A stretch of DNA of 44,832 bases from contig CABZHM010000011.1 of the NCBI GenBank assembly GCA_902525625.1, positions 1 through 44,832 on the forward strand, written 5' to 3'. Origin of the DNA: an uncultured Pelagibacteraceae bacterium (GTDB taxonomy: Bacteria; Pseudomonadota; Alphaproteobacteria; Pelagibacterales; Pelagibacteraceae). Below, piece after piece: positions 15,283 to 23,611 of the stretch. The notes under the pieces are model-generated. The model was not told the DNA's origin. It worked only from the letters and a program-made list of their open reading frames with translations, and did no database searches. The position numbers and the translations under genes are program-made. Within the stretch, counting starts at the first letter, position 1. Every line of letters starts with the position of its first letter.

Positions 15283-17008
15283 TTACTTTTTTTTTTCTTT
15301 TTTCTTTAAATCTTCTGATAATGATGAAAAAGGAAGATTTTTTCCAGAACCTTCTGACCCATATTTGTCAAGAGCTTCTCTTTTTTCAATTTCTTCCAAA
15401 AGCTTCATACTTAAAGAAATTTTTCTTTTATCAAGATCAATTTCAGATATCGCACAGTCTATTTTTTCACCACCAGTAAATCTAGATGGCCTAGCATCTG
15501 CAGTATTGATTGCAATTTGAGACTTTTTAATAATAAAATCCATCTCACATCCCTCAGGTCTTACTGTTAATCCTTTATTATCTGTAGAAATTATTTTGAC
15601 AGTTATAGTTTGATTTTTTTTTCTTATCAGCAAACCAATCTAAAGGATCTTTTTGTGTTTGCTTATAACCTACTCTTATCTTTTGCTCTTCAATTCTTAT
15701 CTCTAAAACTTTTACTTGAATTTTATCACCTTTTTTATACTTTGAAAGTTCTTCCTCACCATTGTTTAAATAAGTTAGATCATTGCAATGTAAAAATGTA
15801 TCTAAGTTTATGTCCTCCACCTTTACAAATAAAGAATATTCATTTTTGTTAATTACTTCACCACTTACAATGCTACCAACAGGATATTTTTTTTTAAAAA
15901 CTTCAAAAGGATTTTCCAATGTAAGTCTATGAGAAATCGCAACTCTTCTTTTTTCTTTATCTATCTCAGTAATGATACAGTCTATTTCATCACCAACTTT
16001 AAACATTTTTTTAGCTGAAACGTTTTTTTTTGTCCAACTTAATTCGCTTGAATGTAAAAGAGTTGTTAATCCAGGCTCTAATTCACAAAATGCACCAAAA
16101 TCCATAATCTTAGAAACCTTTACCTTATAAACTTTATTTAACTCATAGTTTTGAATGTGCTCGAAAGGATCTGGTGACATTTGTTTCACTGAGCAACCGA
16201 CTTGAAGCTTTTCTTTGTCTACAGATATTACCTTAAGATCATGTTTTTCACCTATGTTAAAAACTTCATCTGGATGATTAACTCTTGAATATGAAATTTC
16301 TTGTAAATGAACTAAAACATCAAGCTCTCCATTCACATTAAAAAAACAACCAAATGTGCTATAGCCTTTTACTTCAGCACCTTTGATAATATCTCCAACT
16401 TTATATTTGTCTATAATTTTTGCTTTATCCTCCTTTTTAAATGAGGAAATTATCTCTCTTCTAGAAACACATGCATTACCTCTAACTTTATCTAACTTTA
16501 TTAAAGCAAACTTTTGTGGCTCATTCATAAGATGACTTATATCTTTAAGAGGTTTATCACTTATTTGAGAACCTGGTAAAAACATCAATGAACCTGTCTC
16601 TATGTGCTCAACTATACAACCACCTTTACACTTTGAGGTAATTTTACCCATTATTGGCTCTTTTTTTTCATAAGCTTCTACTAGCTTATCCCATCCTTTA
16701 ATTTTTTGTGCTTTGCTGGCAGACACAACTACCTCACCCATTTTGTCTTCTAATTTTTCTAATAATACTGATATTTTTTCACCAATCTTAATTTTTTCAT
16801 GAAGGCCCATAGTTTTTAACTCGTTTATATCAAGAACAGGTTCTGACTTTAGTCCATCAACATGTAGAAAAACATATTTTTCAGTTATTTTGTTTACTTT
16901 GCCTTCGATTATTTTTCCTTCTTCGATATTTACTTTTGATAGTTGACTATTTAATAGTTTTTCAAATTGTTGGTTATCAGGGTTATTTAGGTCTTTATAA
17001 ATTTCCAT
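15283..17008 (-). CDS. rpsA: Ribosomal protein S1, frameshifted near the C-terminus
   Basis: S1 binds mRNA on the 30S subunit. Six S1 repeats are readable: five in the frame 15578-17008 (for example GDIIKGAEVKGYSTFGCFFNV, KVSKIMDFGAFCEL) and the sixth plus the typical ALDKYGSEGSGKNLPFSSL tail in another frame down to 15283. The frames meet at a run of nine A (15614-15622) after DPLDWFADK. Eight A, or a +1 shift, gives DKKNQTITVKI and a product of about 570 residues, normal for the family. Without the shift the protein ends SNYNCQNNFYR. The start overlaps the cmk stop (TAATG). Confidence 0.92.
15614..15622 (-). other. Poly-A run at the rpsA frame change
   Basis: Nine A on the coding strand, read AAG-AAA-AAA-AAA-TCA in the upstream frame; losing one A (or gaining two) reads into AAT-CAA-ACT, the sixth S1 repeat. 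The downstream frame remains open back to a TTG at 15633, so the overlap is only about 56 bases. Confidence 0.75.
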
Positions 17009-17667
17009 TAGTTATTAAGTTTTTTGTCTATAATTTTTTTAATTTTTAAAAAACACGCTCTTTTAGATAAATTTGTGGTGTTAATCAATACTGAATCTTT
17101 TGTTTTCTTTAATGGTGACAACTTACGAGAATAGTCACTTTTATCACGTTTTTTGATGCTTTTTAACACCTCACTGTAGGTAATATTTTTTTTTATTTTT
17201 TTTAATTCTTTAAATCTTCTATTTGCCCTAGTTTTGATATTAGCTGTTATAAAAAATTTAAATTCGGCGTCAGGCACTATTTTATATGTTATGTCCCTAC
17301 CATCTAAACATGAACCATTATACTTTCTTGGAGGATTATAAGCATGATTTACTTGGAAACTATGAACGAGGTTTCTTATTTTTTTGTTTTTTGAAACGAT
17401 AGAAGCCTCAACTCCAACTTTATCAGAAAGTAACTCTTTATTTCTTAAGTCAATCATTTTTAAAGATTTAATTTTTTTTTTTAATAAAGATAAATTTAAA
17501 TTACTTGAAGATTTTAATTTCAAATTAGCAATAAATCTGTATATCTTCCCTGTATCTAAGTAATTAAGGTTATAATGTTTTGAAATTGTTTTCGCTAGCG
17601 TTCCTGCACCTGCAGCTGCCGGCGAATCAATCGCGATTTTAATTATGTCTTTTTTTTTATATTTCAT
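17008..17667 (-). CDS. cmk: Cytidylate kinase without the Walker A lysine
   Basis: Phosphorylates CMP and dCMP with ATP. The 219-residue protein keeps the family frame: LDTGKIYR after the P-loop, the nucleotide-site LDGRDITYKIVPDAEFKFF, and RDKSDYSRKLSPL near the end. The P-loop itself is unusual. Where the family has GPxxxGKGT this protein reads SPAAAGAGT (residues 14-22), so the first Gly is Ser and the phosphate-binding Lys is Ala. The DNA there (GGT GCA GGA ACG) is unambiguous. It lies between aroA (ATGA overlap) and rpsA (TAATG overlap), the standard location, so identity is secure but chemistry is open. Confidence 0.92.
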   Translation of the reverse strand: MKYKKKDIIKIAIDSPAAAGAGTLAKTISKHYNLNYLDTGKIYRFIANLKLKSSSNLNLSLLKKKIKSLKMIDLRNKELLSDKVGVEASIVSKNKKIRNLVHSFQVNHAYNPPRKYNGSCLDGRDITYKIVPDAEFKFFITANIKTRANRRFKELKKIKKNITYSEVLKSIKKRDKSDYSRKLSPLKKTKDSVLINTTNLSKRACFLKIKKIIDKKLNN

Positions 17668-18983
17668 GTGTTTAAATTTTTTATAATTTTTAAGAAAGAG
17701 GGAAAAGATGTTTTAATAGATTCTTTGTTATGAATAATCCACCTGCCACCAAAAGTCAAAGCAGCAATAACACTAGTCATAAAAATTCTGTGATCTTTAT
17801 AGAAATTTTTAATTACAATTTTTCTTTTAATAATTAGTTTCGGATTACCAAATATTTTAATTGAATCTTTTGTAAGAATATTTCTCACTCCCATCATTTT
17901 AAGAATTTTTGATGCTAATTTTAACCTTGGGCTTTCTTTAGTATTAAGTTCTGCTATGTCTCGAAAGTGAGATATGCCTTTAGCTTTAGCTGCAACCAAA
18001 AATATAACTAAAAATTCATCTATAGCACTTGAGTTCAAATGAATTGGGCACTTAATACTATTCAATTTTTTCGAGCTTAATACCCATATGTCTGCAATCT
18101 TTTCTCCTTTATAAATTTTTTTGTTTCTAAAAAAAATTTTAACGCCCATTTTTTTTAAGATCGTTATTACTCCTATGCGAGATGGGTTTATATTTACATT
18201 TTTTATGACAATTTTGGAATTTTCTGACAAGGCTGTTAAAACAATAAAAAAAGCAGCAGAACTTATGTCTGATGGAATTTGATAATTTAATGGATTAATT
18301 TTATTCACTTTATTGACTTCAATTAAATCATATTTTTTCTTATTTATTATTTTCACGGGTAATTTTAGAAATTTACATAAAAGTTCAGTGTGATTTCTGG
18401 ATTTTTTTGCTTTTATAATTGTTTTACCTTTAGTTCTCATACCAGCAAATATGACACTACTTTTGCACTGAGCTGAACCTCTTGTCTCATAGTATTTAAT
18501 TGGTTTCAAATTTCTGGTTCCGCAAATTGTAAGTGGTAAACCAAAATTTTTTTTTAATTGAAATTTTGCACCAAATTTAGTCAGTGGAAAAGCAACTCTT
18601 TTGAAATCTCTTTTTGATAAACTTTGATCCCCAACTAATTTTATTTTTTTTGTTGAGTTAATTAACAATCCTAGAATTAATCTACCTAATGTAGCTGAAT
18701 TCTTAGCGTTTATTATAGAATTATTTTTGTAGTTGTATCCATTGAAACCTTTACCATATATAATAAAACTATTTTCTTTTTTAAGAACTTTAATTCCAAA
18801 TTTTTTTATGATTCCAATCGCAGCCAATACGTCCTCAGATATTAATAAATTTTGAGCTTTTGAAATACCGGAGGCTAGTGATGCAAAAAGAACCCACCTT
18901 ATACTTATACTTTTATCACCACTGACAGAAATTTTTTTATTAAACTTACCAATTTTATTTTTTATTAAAATGTGATTAGTCAT
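17664..18983 (-). CDS. aroA: EPSP synthase, class II-like
   Basis: Joins shikimate-3-phosphate and PEP in the chorismate pathway. The 439-residue protein has VSGDKSIS near the N-terminus, GDQSLSKRDFKRVAFPLTKFGA, SAQCKSSVIFAGM, the catalytic Asp in SAIDEFL, NTKESPRL (usually KESDRL) and KDHRIFMT. The PEP-site loop reads KNSATLGRL, with Ala where class I enzymes have Gly, as in class II (CP4-like) enzymes of alphaproteobacteria. The ATG at 18983 is 5 bases after lptB ends. Stop overlaps cmk. Confidence 0.93.
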   Translation of the reverse strand: MTNHILIKNKIGKFNKKISVSGDKSISIRWVLFASLASGISKAQNLLISEDVLAAIGIIKKFGIKVLKKENSFIIYGKGFNGYNYKNNSIINAKNSATLGRLILGLLINSTKKIKLVGDQSLSKRDFKRVAFPLTKFGAKFQLKKNFGLPLTICGTRNLKPIKYYETRGSAQCKSSVIFAGMRTKGKTIIKAKKSRNHTELLCKFLKLPVKIINKKKYDLIEVNKVNKINPLNYQIPSDISSAAFFIVLTALSENSKIVIKNVNINPSRIGVITILKKMGVKIFFRNKKIYKGEKIADIWVLSSKKLNSIKCPIHLNSSAIDEFLVIFLVAAKAKGISHFRDIAELNTKESPRLKLASKILKMMGVRNILTKDSIKIFGNPKLIIKRKIVIKNFYKDHRIFMTSVIAALTFGGRWIIHNKESIKTSFPSFLKIIKNLNT

Positions 18984-18988
18984 ATTGA

Positions 18989-19765
18989 CTAGTTTATTTT
19001 AAAACTATCACCAAAATATGCATTTTTTGCATGTATGTTTTTTACCAAATTTGACGGTGTATCTTTTGCAACAATTTTACAGTTACTTAAAATCATTGCA
19101 ACATCAACACAAGCCAGAAGATCTCTAGCCTGGTGATCACATATACAAATAGTGATACGATGTTCTTCTTGTAAATTTACAATTATTTCTTGAAGCATTT
19201 TTATTGTAAGGACATCAAGTGCAGCAAATGGTTCATCAAGAAGAAGAACTTTTGGCTCACTCAATAAAGCTAGTGCAAGAACTAATTTTCTTTTTTGACC
19301 ACCGGAAAGATGTTTAGCTTTTATTTCCTTCAAGTTGTCCAATTCAAATTTTGAAATTACATAGTTTATTCTCTCAAATCTAAGGTTTTTATCAGTAATA
19401 ATAATCTCACTGATTGCCTTTAAATTTTCGTATAATGTTAGGTCATTGAAATAACCACCATATTGGGGAACATAGCCGACTTTAAATTTTTTAGTTCTTA
19501 AATAAATTGGGAATGATGTGGTGTCATTACCATTGATAAGTATCTTACCATTTTTTGGAGAAATCAATCCCGTAATTAGATTAAATATAGTGGATTTACC
19601 AACACCATTAGGGCCCAACATCCCAAAAATTTGGCCCTCATTAATTTCAAAACTAATATTGTCAAGTATTATTCTATTCCCGTAAGACAAGGATACATTT
19701 TTAAATTCGATTATATTGTTTGTACTTTTGAATGACTTAATTCTAAATTTTTTAATTATTGCCAT
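18989..19765 (-). CDS. lptB: LPS export ABC transporter ATPase
   Basis: ATP-hydrolysing subunit of the LptB2FG transporter that extracts LPS from the inner membrane. Walker A is GPNGVGKST, the signature LSGGQKRKLVLA, Walker B LLLDEPFAALDV, with a Q-loop in GYVPQYGG and the switch region ICDHQARD. The 258-residue protein has about 18 extra residues before IIEFKNVSLSYG. The ATG at 19765 overlaps lptC by 14 bases. Context after kdsD and lptC fixes the role among ABC ATPases. lptA, normally between lptC and lptB, is not here. Confidence 0.92.
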   Translation of the reverse strand: MAIIKKFRIKSFKSTNNIIEFKNVSLSYGNRIILDNISFEINEGQIFGMLGPNGVGKSTIFNLITGLISPKNGKILINGNDTTSFPIYLRTKKFKVGYVPQYGGYFNDLTLYENLKAISEIIITDKNLRFERINYVISKFELDNLKEIKAKHLSGGQKRKLVLALALLSEPKVLLLDEPFAALDVLTIKMLQEIIVNLQEEHRITICICDHQARDLLACVDVAMILSNCKIVAKDTPSNLVKNIHAKNAYFGDSFKIN

Positions 19766-20342
19766 AATTATTTAGTGATTTGATTTTAACTTTTTTTTCT
19801 TTTTCGTACATAAAAATTTTTGTATTTTTAGTCTCAATATCAATTTCTAATGCATCTGCCTTAAGTAAATTTTTCTGATTTGAATAAACAACATTTTTCG
19901 AAATTATCAATGAATTATTATTTAAAGAAAAATCCACGTAATCGCCCTTAATTTCGTTATCACGATAATTAATTTTTACTTTTTTAGAAAAAATAGTGTC
20001 ATAATTATCAATATTGTATTTGCCAAAATTTGACTGAATCTCTATGAGATCACCATCTATCATTTTTATTTTTGCCCTGACCTTTGTTAAAAAAATTATT
20101 TTATTATTATCCAGATCTATTTGGCCCTCGGAAGCATATAAGATATATTCATTTCCTTTAACATCTTGAGATGAGTAGTTTACATCTTGAATAATATTAG
20201 TTTGGTTAATTGTATCTTCAACATTTATTTTTTCAACTTCAGTAATTTTCTTTTGCTGTTTAAAAAATTTGTAGTAAGAAAAAAAAGACAAAAAAATGAT
20301 AAAAATTATAAATAAGATATTTGTTGTCAGCCTCCTTGACAT
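19752..20342 (-). CDS. lptC: LPS export periplasmic protein LptC
   Basis: A 196-residue bitopic protein: one N-terminal membrane helix (about residues 8-25, TNILFIIFIIFLSFFSYY) and a periplasmic beta-rich region from about 50 with repeated beta strands as in the LptC/OstA fold (KGNEYILYASEGQIDLDNN, GDLIEIQSNFGKYN). It would receive LPS from LptB2FG. Sequence similarity in this family is weak and the assignment rests on topology, fold pattern and location between kdsD (directly adjacent) and lptB. LptA has a related fold but would carry a signal peptide rather than an anchor. Confidence 0.8.
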   Translation of the reverse strand: MSRRLTTNILFIIFIIFLSFFSYYKFFKQQKKITEVEKINVEDTINQTNIIQDVNYSSQDVKGNEYILYASEGQIDLDNNKIIFLTKVRAKIKMIDGDLIEIQSNFGKYNIDNYDTIFSKKVKINYRDNEIKGDYVDFSLNNNSLIISKNVVYSNQKNLLKADALEIDIETKNTKIFMYEKEKKVKIKSLNNYGNN

Positions 20343-21308
20343 TTAAGATATGTTAGATTGTAATATAGTATGAACATGGAGGACACCTATCGTTTTACTC
20401 TTATTTTTTTTATCAAAAACGCATAGAGAAGTAATTTTTTTGTTATTCATTAAAGCTAGAGCTTTAGCCGCTAATTCATTTTTTTCAATACTTATTGGAT
20501 TTTTAGTCATTACTTTAATTACCTTTGTAGTGCGTAGATTTGAATTTTTCTGATTAAACCTTCTAATTTGACCGTCAGTAATAATACCAATTGTGTGTTT
20601 CTTTTTATCTTGCACAATTAATATACCAAGATTTTTATTACTTAATATTTTTAAAGCATTTTTCATTTTTAAATTCTCAGCTACGAAAGGTATTTTTTTT
20701 CCTGTAAGCATTATATCTTCAACAGTTTTTAATTTCACCCCTAGTGTGCCTGCTGGATGTAATTTTTTAAAGTCAATTCTATTAAAATTTTTTTGTTTCA
20801 TAGCTGATATTGCTAAAGCATCACCTAGGGCTAATTGGACTGTTGTACTCGAAGTCGGGATTATACCCCCGGACTCTTTAACTTGTGGGGTCAATAATTT
20901 GATATCAGAAGCTTTATATAAAGTAGAATCTTTTTTTGAGACAATTCCAATTAATAAAATTTTATTTCTATTTGCATACTGTATGATATTTTTTAACTCA
21001 TTTGTTTCACCAGAATAACTGATTAATATTAAAATATCTTTTTTAGTAATACTTCCAAGATCTCCGTGTGATGAATTACTTGCAGATAAAAAAAAGGCTG
21101 GAGTTCCAACTGATGAAAAAGTTGCTGCTATTTTACTCGCTATTAAGCCACTTTTTCCTACACCACAAAGAATTACTTTTGATTGACATCTTACAATCTC
21201 TTTCACAGCCTTGTTGAAAGAATTGTTTAAACTTTTTTTTAATCTTACCAAACCCTCAATTTCTAAATTTATTACATCTTTGGCAGATTTTATAAAATTT
21301 TTTTTCAT
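20343..21308 (-). CDS. kdsD: Arabinose-5-phosphate isomerase
   Basis: Converts ribulose-5-phosphate to arabinose-5-phosphate, the first step to Kdo. The 321-residue protein has an N-terminal SIS sugar-isomerase domain (about 30-175; GVGKSGLIASKIAATFSSVGTP, HGDLG, SYSGETNE, TSSTT) followed by two CBS domains (about 205-320). The location directly before lptC, and kdsB at 26353, agree with a Kdo role. It starts 2 bases after rnd ends. Confidence 0.93.
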   Translation of the reverse strand: MKKNFIKSAKDVINLEIEGLVRLKKSLNNSFNKAVKEIVRCQSKVILCGVGKSGLIASKIAATFSSVGTPAFFLSASNSSHGDLGSITKKDILILISYSGETNELKNIIQYANRNKILLIGIVSKKDSTLYKASDIKLLTPQVKESGGIIPTSSTTVQLALGDALAISAMKQKNFNRIDFKKLHPAGTLGVKLKTVEDIMLTGKKIPFVAENLKMKNALKILSNKNLGILIVQDKKKHTIGIITDGQIRRFNQKNSNLRTTKVIKVMTKNPISIEKNELAAKALALMNNKKITSLCVFDKKNKSKTIGVLHVHTILQSNIS

Positions 21309-21310
21309 AC

Positions 21311-21928
21311 TTAATGTTCAAAAGTAGATAATTTGTATCCTGCAATCTCCATATCAACTAGTATAGGAATAACATTCATAGATTTTTTAAAAAGATCAAT
21401 TCTTTTTTCTCTCTCTAGCATTTTTATTAATTTTTTTCTTATTTCAAAAAGATATTCTGTATCAGAGGCAGCATATTTAATTTGTTTTTCAGAAAGATTA
21501 GGATCTCCCCAATCACTTTGTTGCTCTTTTTTTGAAATATCTTTTCCACACAGCTCTTTTACCAGGTCTTTATAGCCATGGTACGAACTAGCGGTTCTAG
21601 CTATTTTAGAGGCAACTTTAGTGCAAAAAATATTTTTTGGTTGAACTTTTAAATGATATTTTAACCATAAAAGATCTTGTCTAGCATAATGCATAATAAA
21701 TTGCGTATTGTTGTTTGATAAAGCTTTTATTAGATTTGGAGCATTATAAGTCTCTCTATTAAGTTTTACTAAATAAAAGTTATTGGACTCGAGCCCCAAT
21801 TGAACTAGAGTTAGTGGATCTCTTCCAAGAACAAGACCTAATGCCTCATTATCAAGACCTATTAATTTTTCATTTGATAAATCTAAATCTTCAGGTAAGT
21901 CGTTTTCAAAAACTTTGATATTATTCAT
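21311..21928 (-). CDS. rnd: Ribonuclease D-like 3'-5' exonuclease
   Basis: A 205-residue DEDDy exonuclease domain that trims tRNA 3' ends in related bacteria. Catalytic residues are visible in GLDNEALGL (D, E), HYARQDLLWL (D) and KYAASDTEYLF (Y and D). It stops after the exonuclease domain and lacks the HRDC domains of the E. coli enzyme, as is usual for the short alphaproteobacterial form. First gene of the long minus-strand block; ATG at 21928 faces the NDUFA9-like gene across about 50 bases. Confidence 0.88.
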   Translation of the reverse strand: MNNIKVFENDLPEDLDLSNEKLIGLDNEALGLVLGRDPLTLVQLGLESNNFYLVKLNRETYNAPNLIKALSNNNTQFIMHYARQDLLWLKYHLKVQPKNIFCTKVASKIARTASSYHGYKDLVKELCGKDISKKEQQSDWGDPNLSEKQIKYAASDTEYLFEIRKKLIKMLEREKRIDLFKKSMNVIPILVDMEIAGYKLSTFEH

Positions 21929-21981
21929 ATATATTTATATATATAAGACTAAATAATAATGTCTATTTTTTGATTAGTAAT

Positions 21982-22938
21982 ATGAAAAATATTTTGATTT
22001 TTGGAGGTACTGGTCAAGTGGGTACTCATCTAATACGAAAGTTAACTCAAAGTAACTATACCGTCACTGTAGTAACTAGAAATATACACCAAAAAGGTAA
22101 TATAATTAAAACACAAGGTAATGCAGGTTATATTCAAATAAAAGAGTGTAATATTTTTGATGAACTTAAAATAAGAAAACTTTTTGAGGGTGCAGATATC
22201 TGTATAAACCTAATTGGTATTTTATTTGAAAAAAAAAATGGAAATACATTCAAGAATATTCACTCTGTTTTTCCAGCTATATTGGCGAAACTTTGTAGGG
22301 AATATAGAATTAAACAATTAGTTCATCTGTCTGCCTTAGGTATAAATGAAGCTTTAGACTCTAAATATGCCCAGAGTAAATTAGAAGGTGAGAAAAATAT
22401 TTTTAAAATATTTCCTCAAACAACAATTTTGCGTCCATCTATAGTTTACTCTTCCTCAGATAATTTCAGTTGTAATTTAATGACATTGTTGAGTAGATTA
22501 CCAATCTTTCCGTTATATTATAATGGTGAAACAAAATTTACCCCAATTCATTGTTCTGATTTGACCGATGTCATCCATCTAATAATTTCAAAAAATGTGA
22601 ATGCAAATATTATTGAGTGTGTTGGTCCAGAAATACTCACTTTTAAACAAATTTTAATTAAACTATTAAACTTAATCGATAAAAAAAGACTTTTATTACC
22701 ATTTCCAATCTCTTTAGCCATGTTTACTGCAAAATTTTTTCAATTGTTACCTAATCCTCTGTTAACAGTCGATCAATTAAAATTACTCAAATATGACAAT
22801 ATCGTTTCAGGTAAATATAAAACTAATTTTGACATTGGATCTCCAGCAAAAAAAATTTTCAGTGAGGAAGTTAAAAAATACTGTTATATGTGGCGGGAAG
22901 GTGGTCAATTTTCAAAAAGCAGGGACAATTTTAATTAA
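21982..22938 (+). CDS. NAD(P)-binding epimerase-like protein (NDUFA9-type)
   Basis: A 318-residue atypical short-chain dehydrogenase. The dinucleotide motif is FGGTGQVGTHL at the N-terminus, then NLIGILFEK, VHLSALG and an active-site-like YAQSKLEGE. This pattern fits the NDUFA9 / complex I-associated reductase family of alphaproteobacteria. The substrate is unknown. I choose ATG 21982 (MKNILIFGG) over TTG 21970. The gene is divergent from rnd and ends 8 bases before the convergent gcrA. Confidence 0.85.
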   Translation: MKNILIFGGTGQVGTHLIRKLTQSNYTVTVVTRNIHQKGNIIKTQGNAGYIQIKECNIFDELKIRKLFEGADICINLIGILFEKKNGNTFKNIHSVFPAILAKLCREYRIKQLVHLSALGINEALDSKYAQSKLEGEKNIFKIFPQTTILRPSIVYSSSDNFSCNLMTLLSRLPIFPLYYNGETKFTPIHCSDLTDVIHLIISKNVNANIIECVGPEILTFKQILIKLLNLIDKKRLLLPFPISLAMFTAKFFQLLPNPLLTVDQLKLLKYDNIVSGKYKTNFDIGSPAKKIFSEEVKKYCYMWREGGQFSKSRDNFN

Positions 22939-22946
22939 AAATTTGA

Positions 22947-23441
22947 TTAGGCTGATTTAATTTTTTTTTCTATTAAGCCGGGTACCTCATCTTTTGCAAC
23001 AATGTCTTCTTTCTTACCTCGTGGTTGATAAGCATAAAGTAAATGTAGTCGACAATAAGAAAAATCCTTCAATGATGATCTACCACAAAAATAAAAGGAT
23101 TTTTCATCGGGATGGCCAATAGGCCACTTACAACTATTATCATCAAGTTCCTCTAATTGTTTTGGATTTTCTGGTTCAAAATCTTTTTCAATAATTAATG
23201 ATCTAAACTTACTTTTTCGACCTTTTTTGACTTTTATATTTTTGTTTTCTACAGAATTATTGAAATTTTCATTTGATGTTGCAGTCCTTGTTTTTATTTT
23301 TGCAGAAAGATTAAGTCTATGAGCTTTACCGATAACAGCATTTCTGCTAATGCCACCTATAATTTCTGCAATTTGACTCGCAGTTTTTCCCTTTCCCCAA
23401 AGCTCCCTCAATTTTTTGACTTTTTCTTCGGTCCAACTCAT
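22947..23441 (-). CDS. gcrA: GcrA cell-cycle regulator
   Basis: GcrA recruits sigma-70 RNA polymerase to methylated GANTC promoters in alphaproteobacteria, working with the CcrM methylase. The 164-residue protein opens with the DNA-binding MSWTEEKVKKLRELWGKGKTASQIAEIIG, then NAVIGKAHRLNL, a charged linker (50-110), and the C-terminal CKWPIGHP..FYFCG....YCRLH block. Divergent from argD, as in related genomes, with about 170 bases between them. Whether ccrM is present cannot be seen here. Confidence 0.92.
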   Translation of the reverse strand: MSWTEEKVKKLRELWGKGKTASQIAEIIGGISRNAVIGKAHRLNLSAKIKTRTATSNENFNNSVENKNIKVKKGRKSKFRSLIIEKDFEPENPKQLEELDDNSCKWPIGHPDEKSFYFCGRSSLKDFSYCRLHLLYAYQPRGKKEDIVAKDEVPGLIEKKIKSA

Positions 23442-23611
23442 AATTTACTATATAATGTATTAAGAGATTATATAAACACAATATACTGATAAAAAACACT
23501 AATAAACAATATATTATTTACAGTTATCAACATTACTTAAATTGAATAATTTAGAATGATATTCAATCCCAACTTGTATTTAATTTTTTTGTTTATACAA
23601 ACAATAATTAA
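23442..23611. promoter_or_regulatory. Divergent gcrA/argD control region
   Basis: About 170 bases of very AT-rich DNA must hold both promoters. A short palindrome TTGTTTATACAAACAA lies at about 23589-23604, close to the argD start. I see no confident -35/-10 pair or known operator. Confidence 0.4.

Noticed and set aside
20593..21018. 141-codon plus-strand ORF opposite kdsD
   Set aside because: Antisense shadow of the SIS and CBS domains; no start-site or family support.
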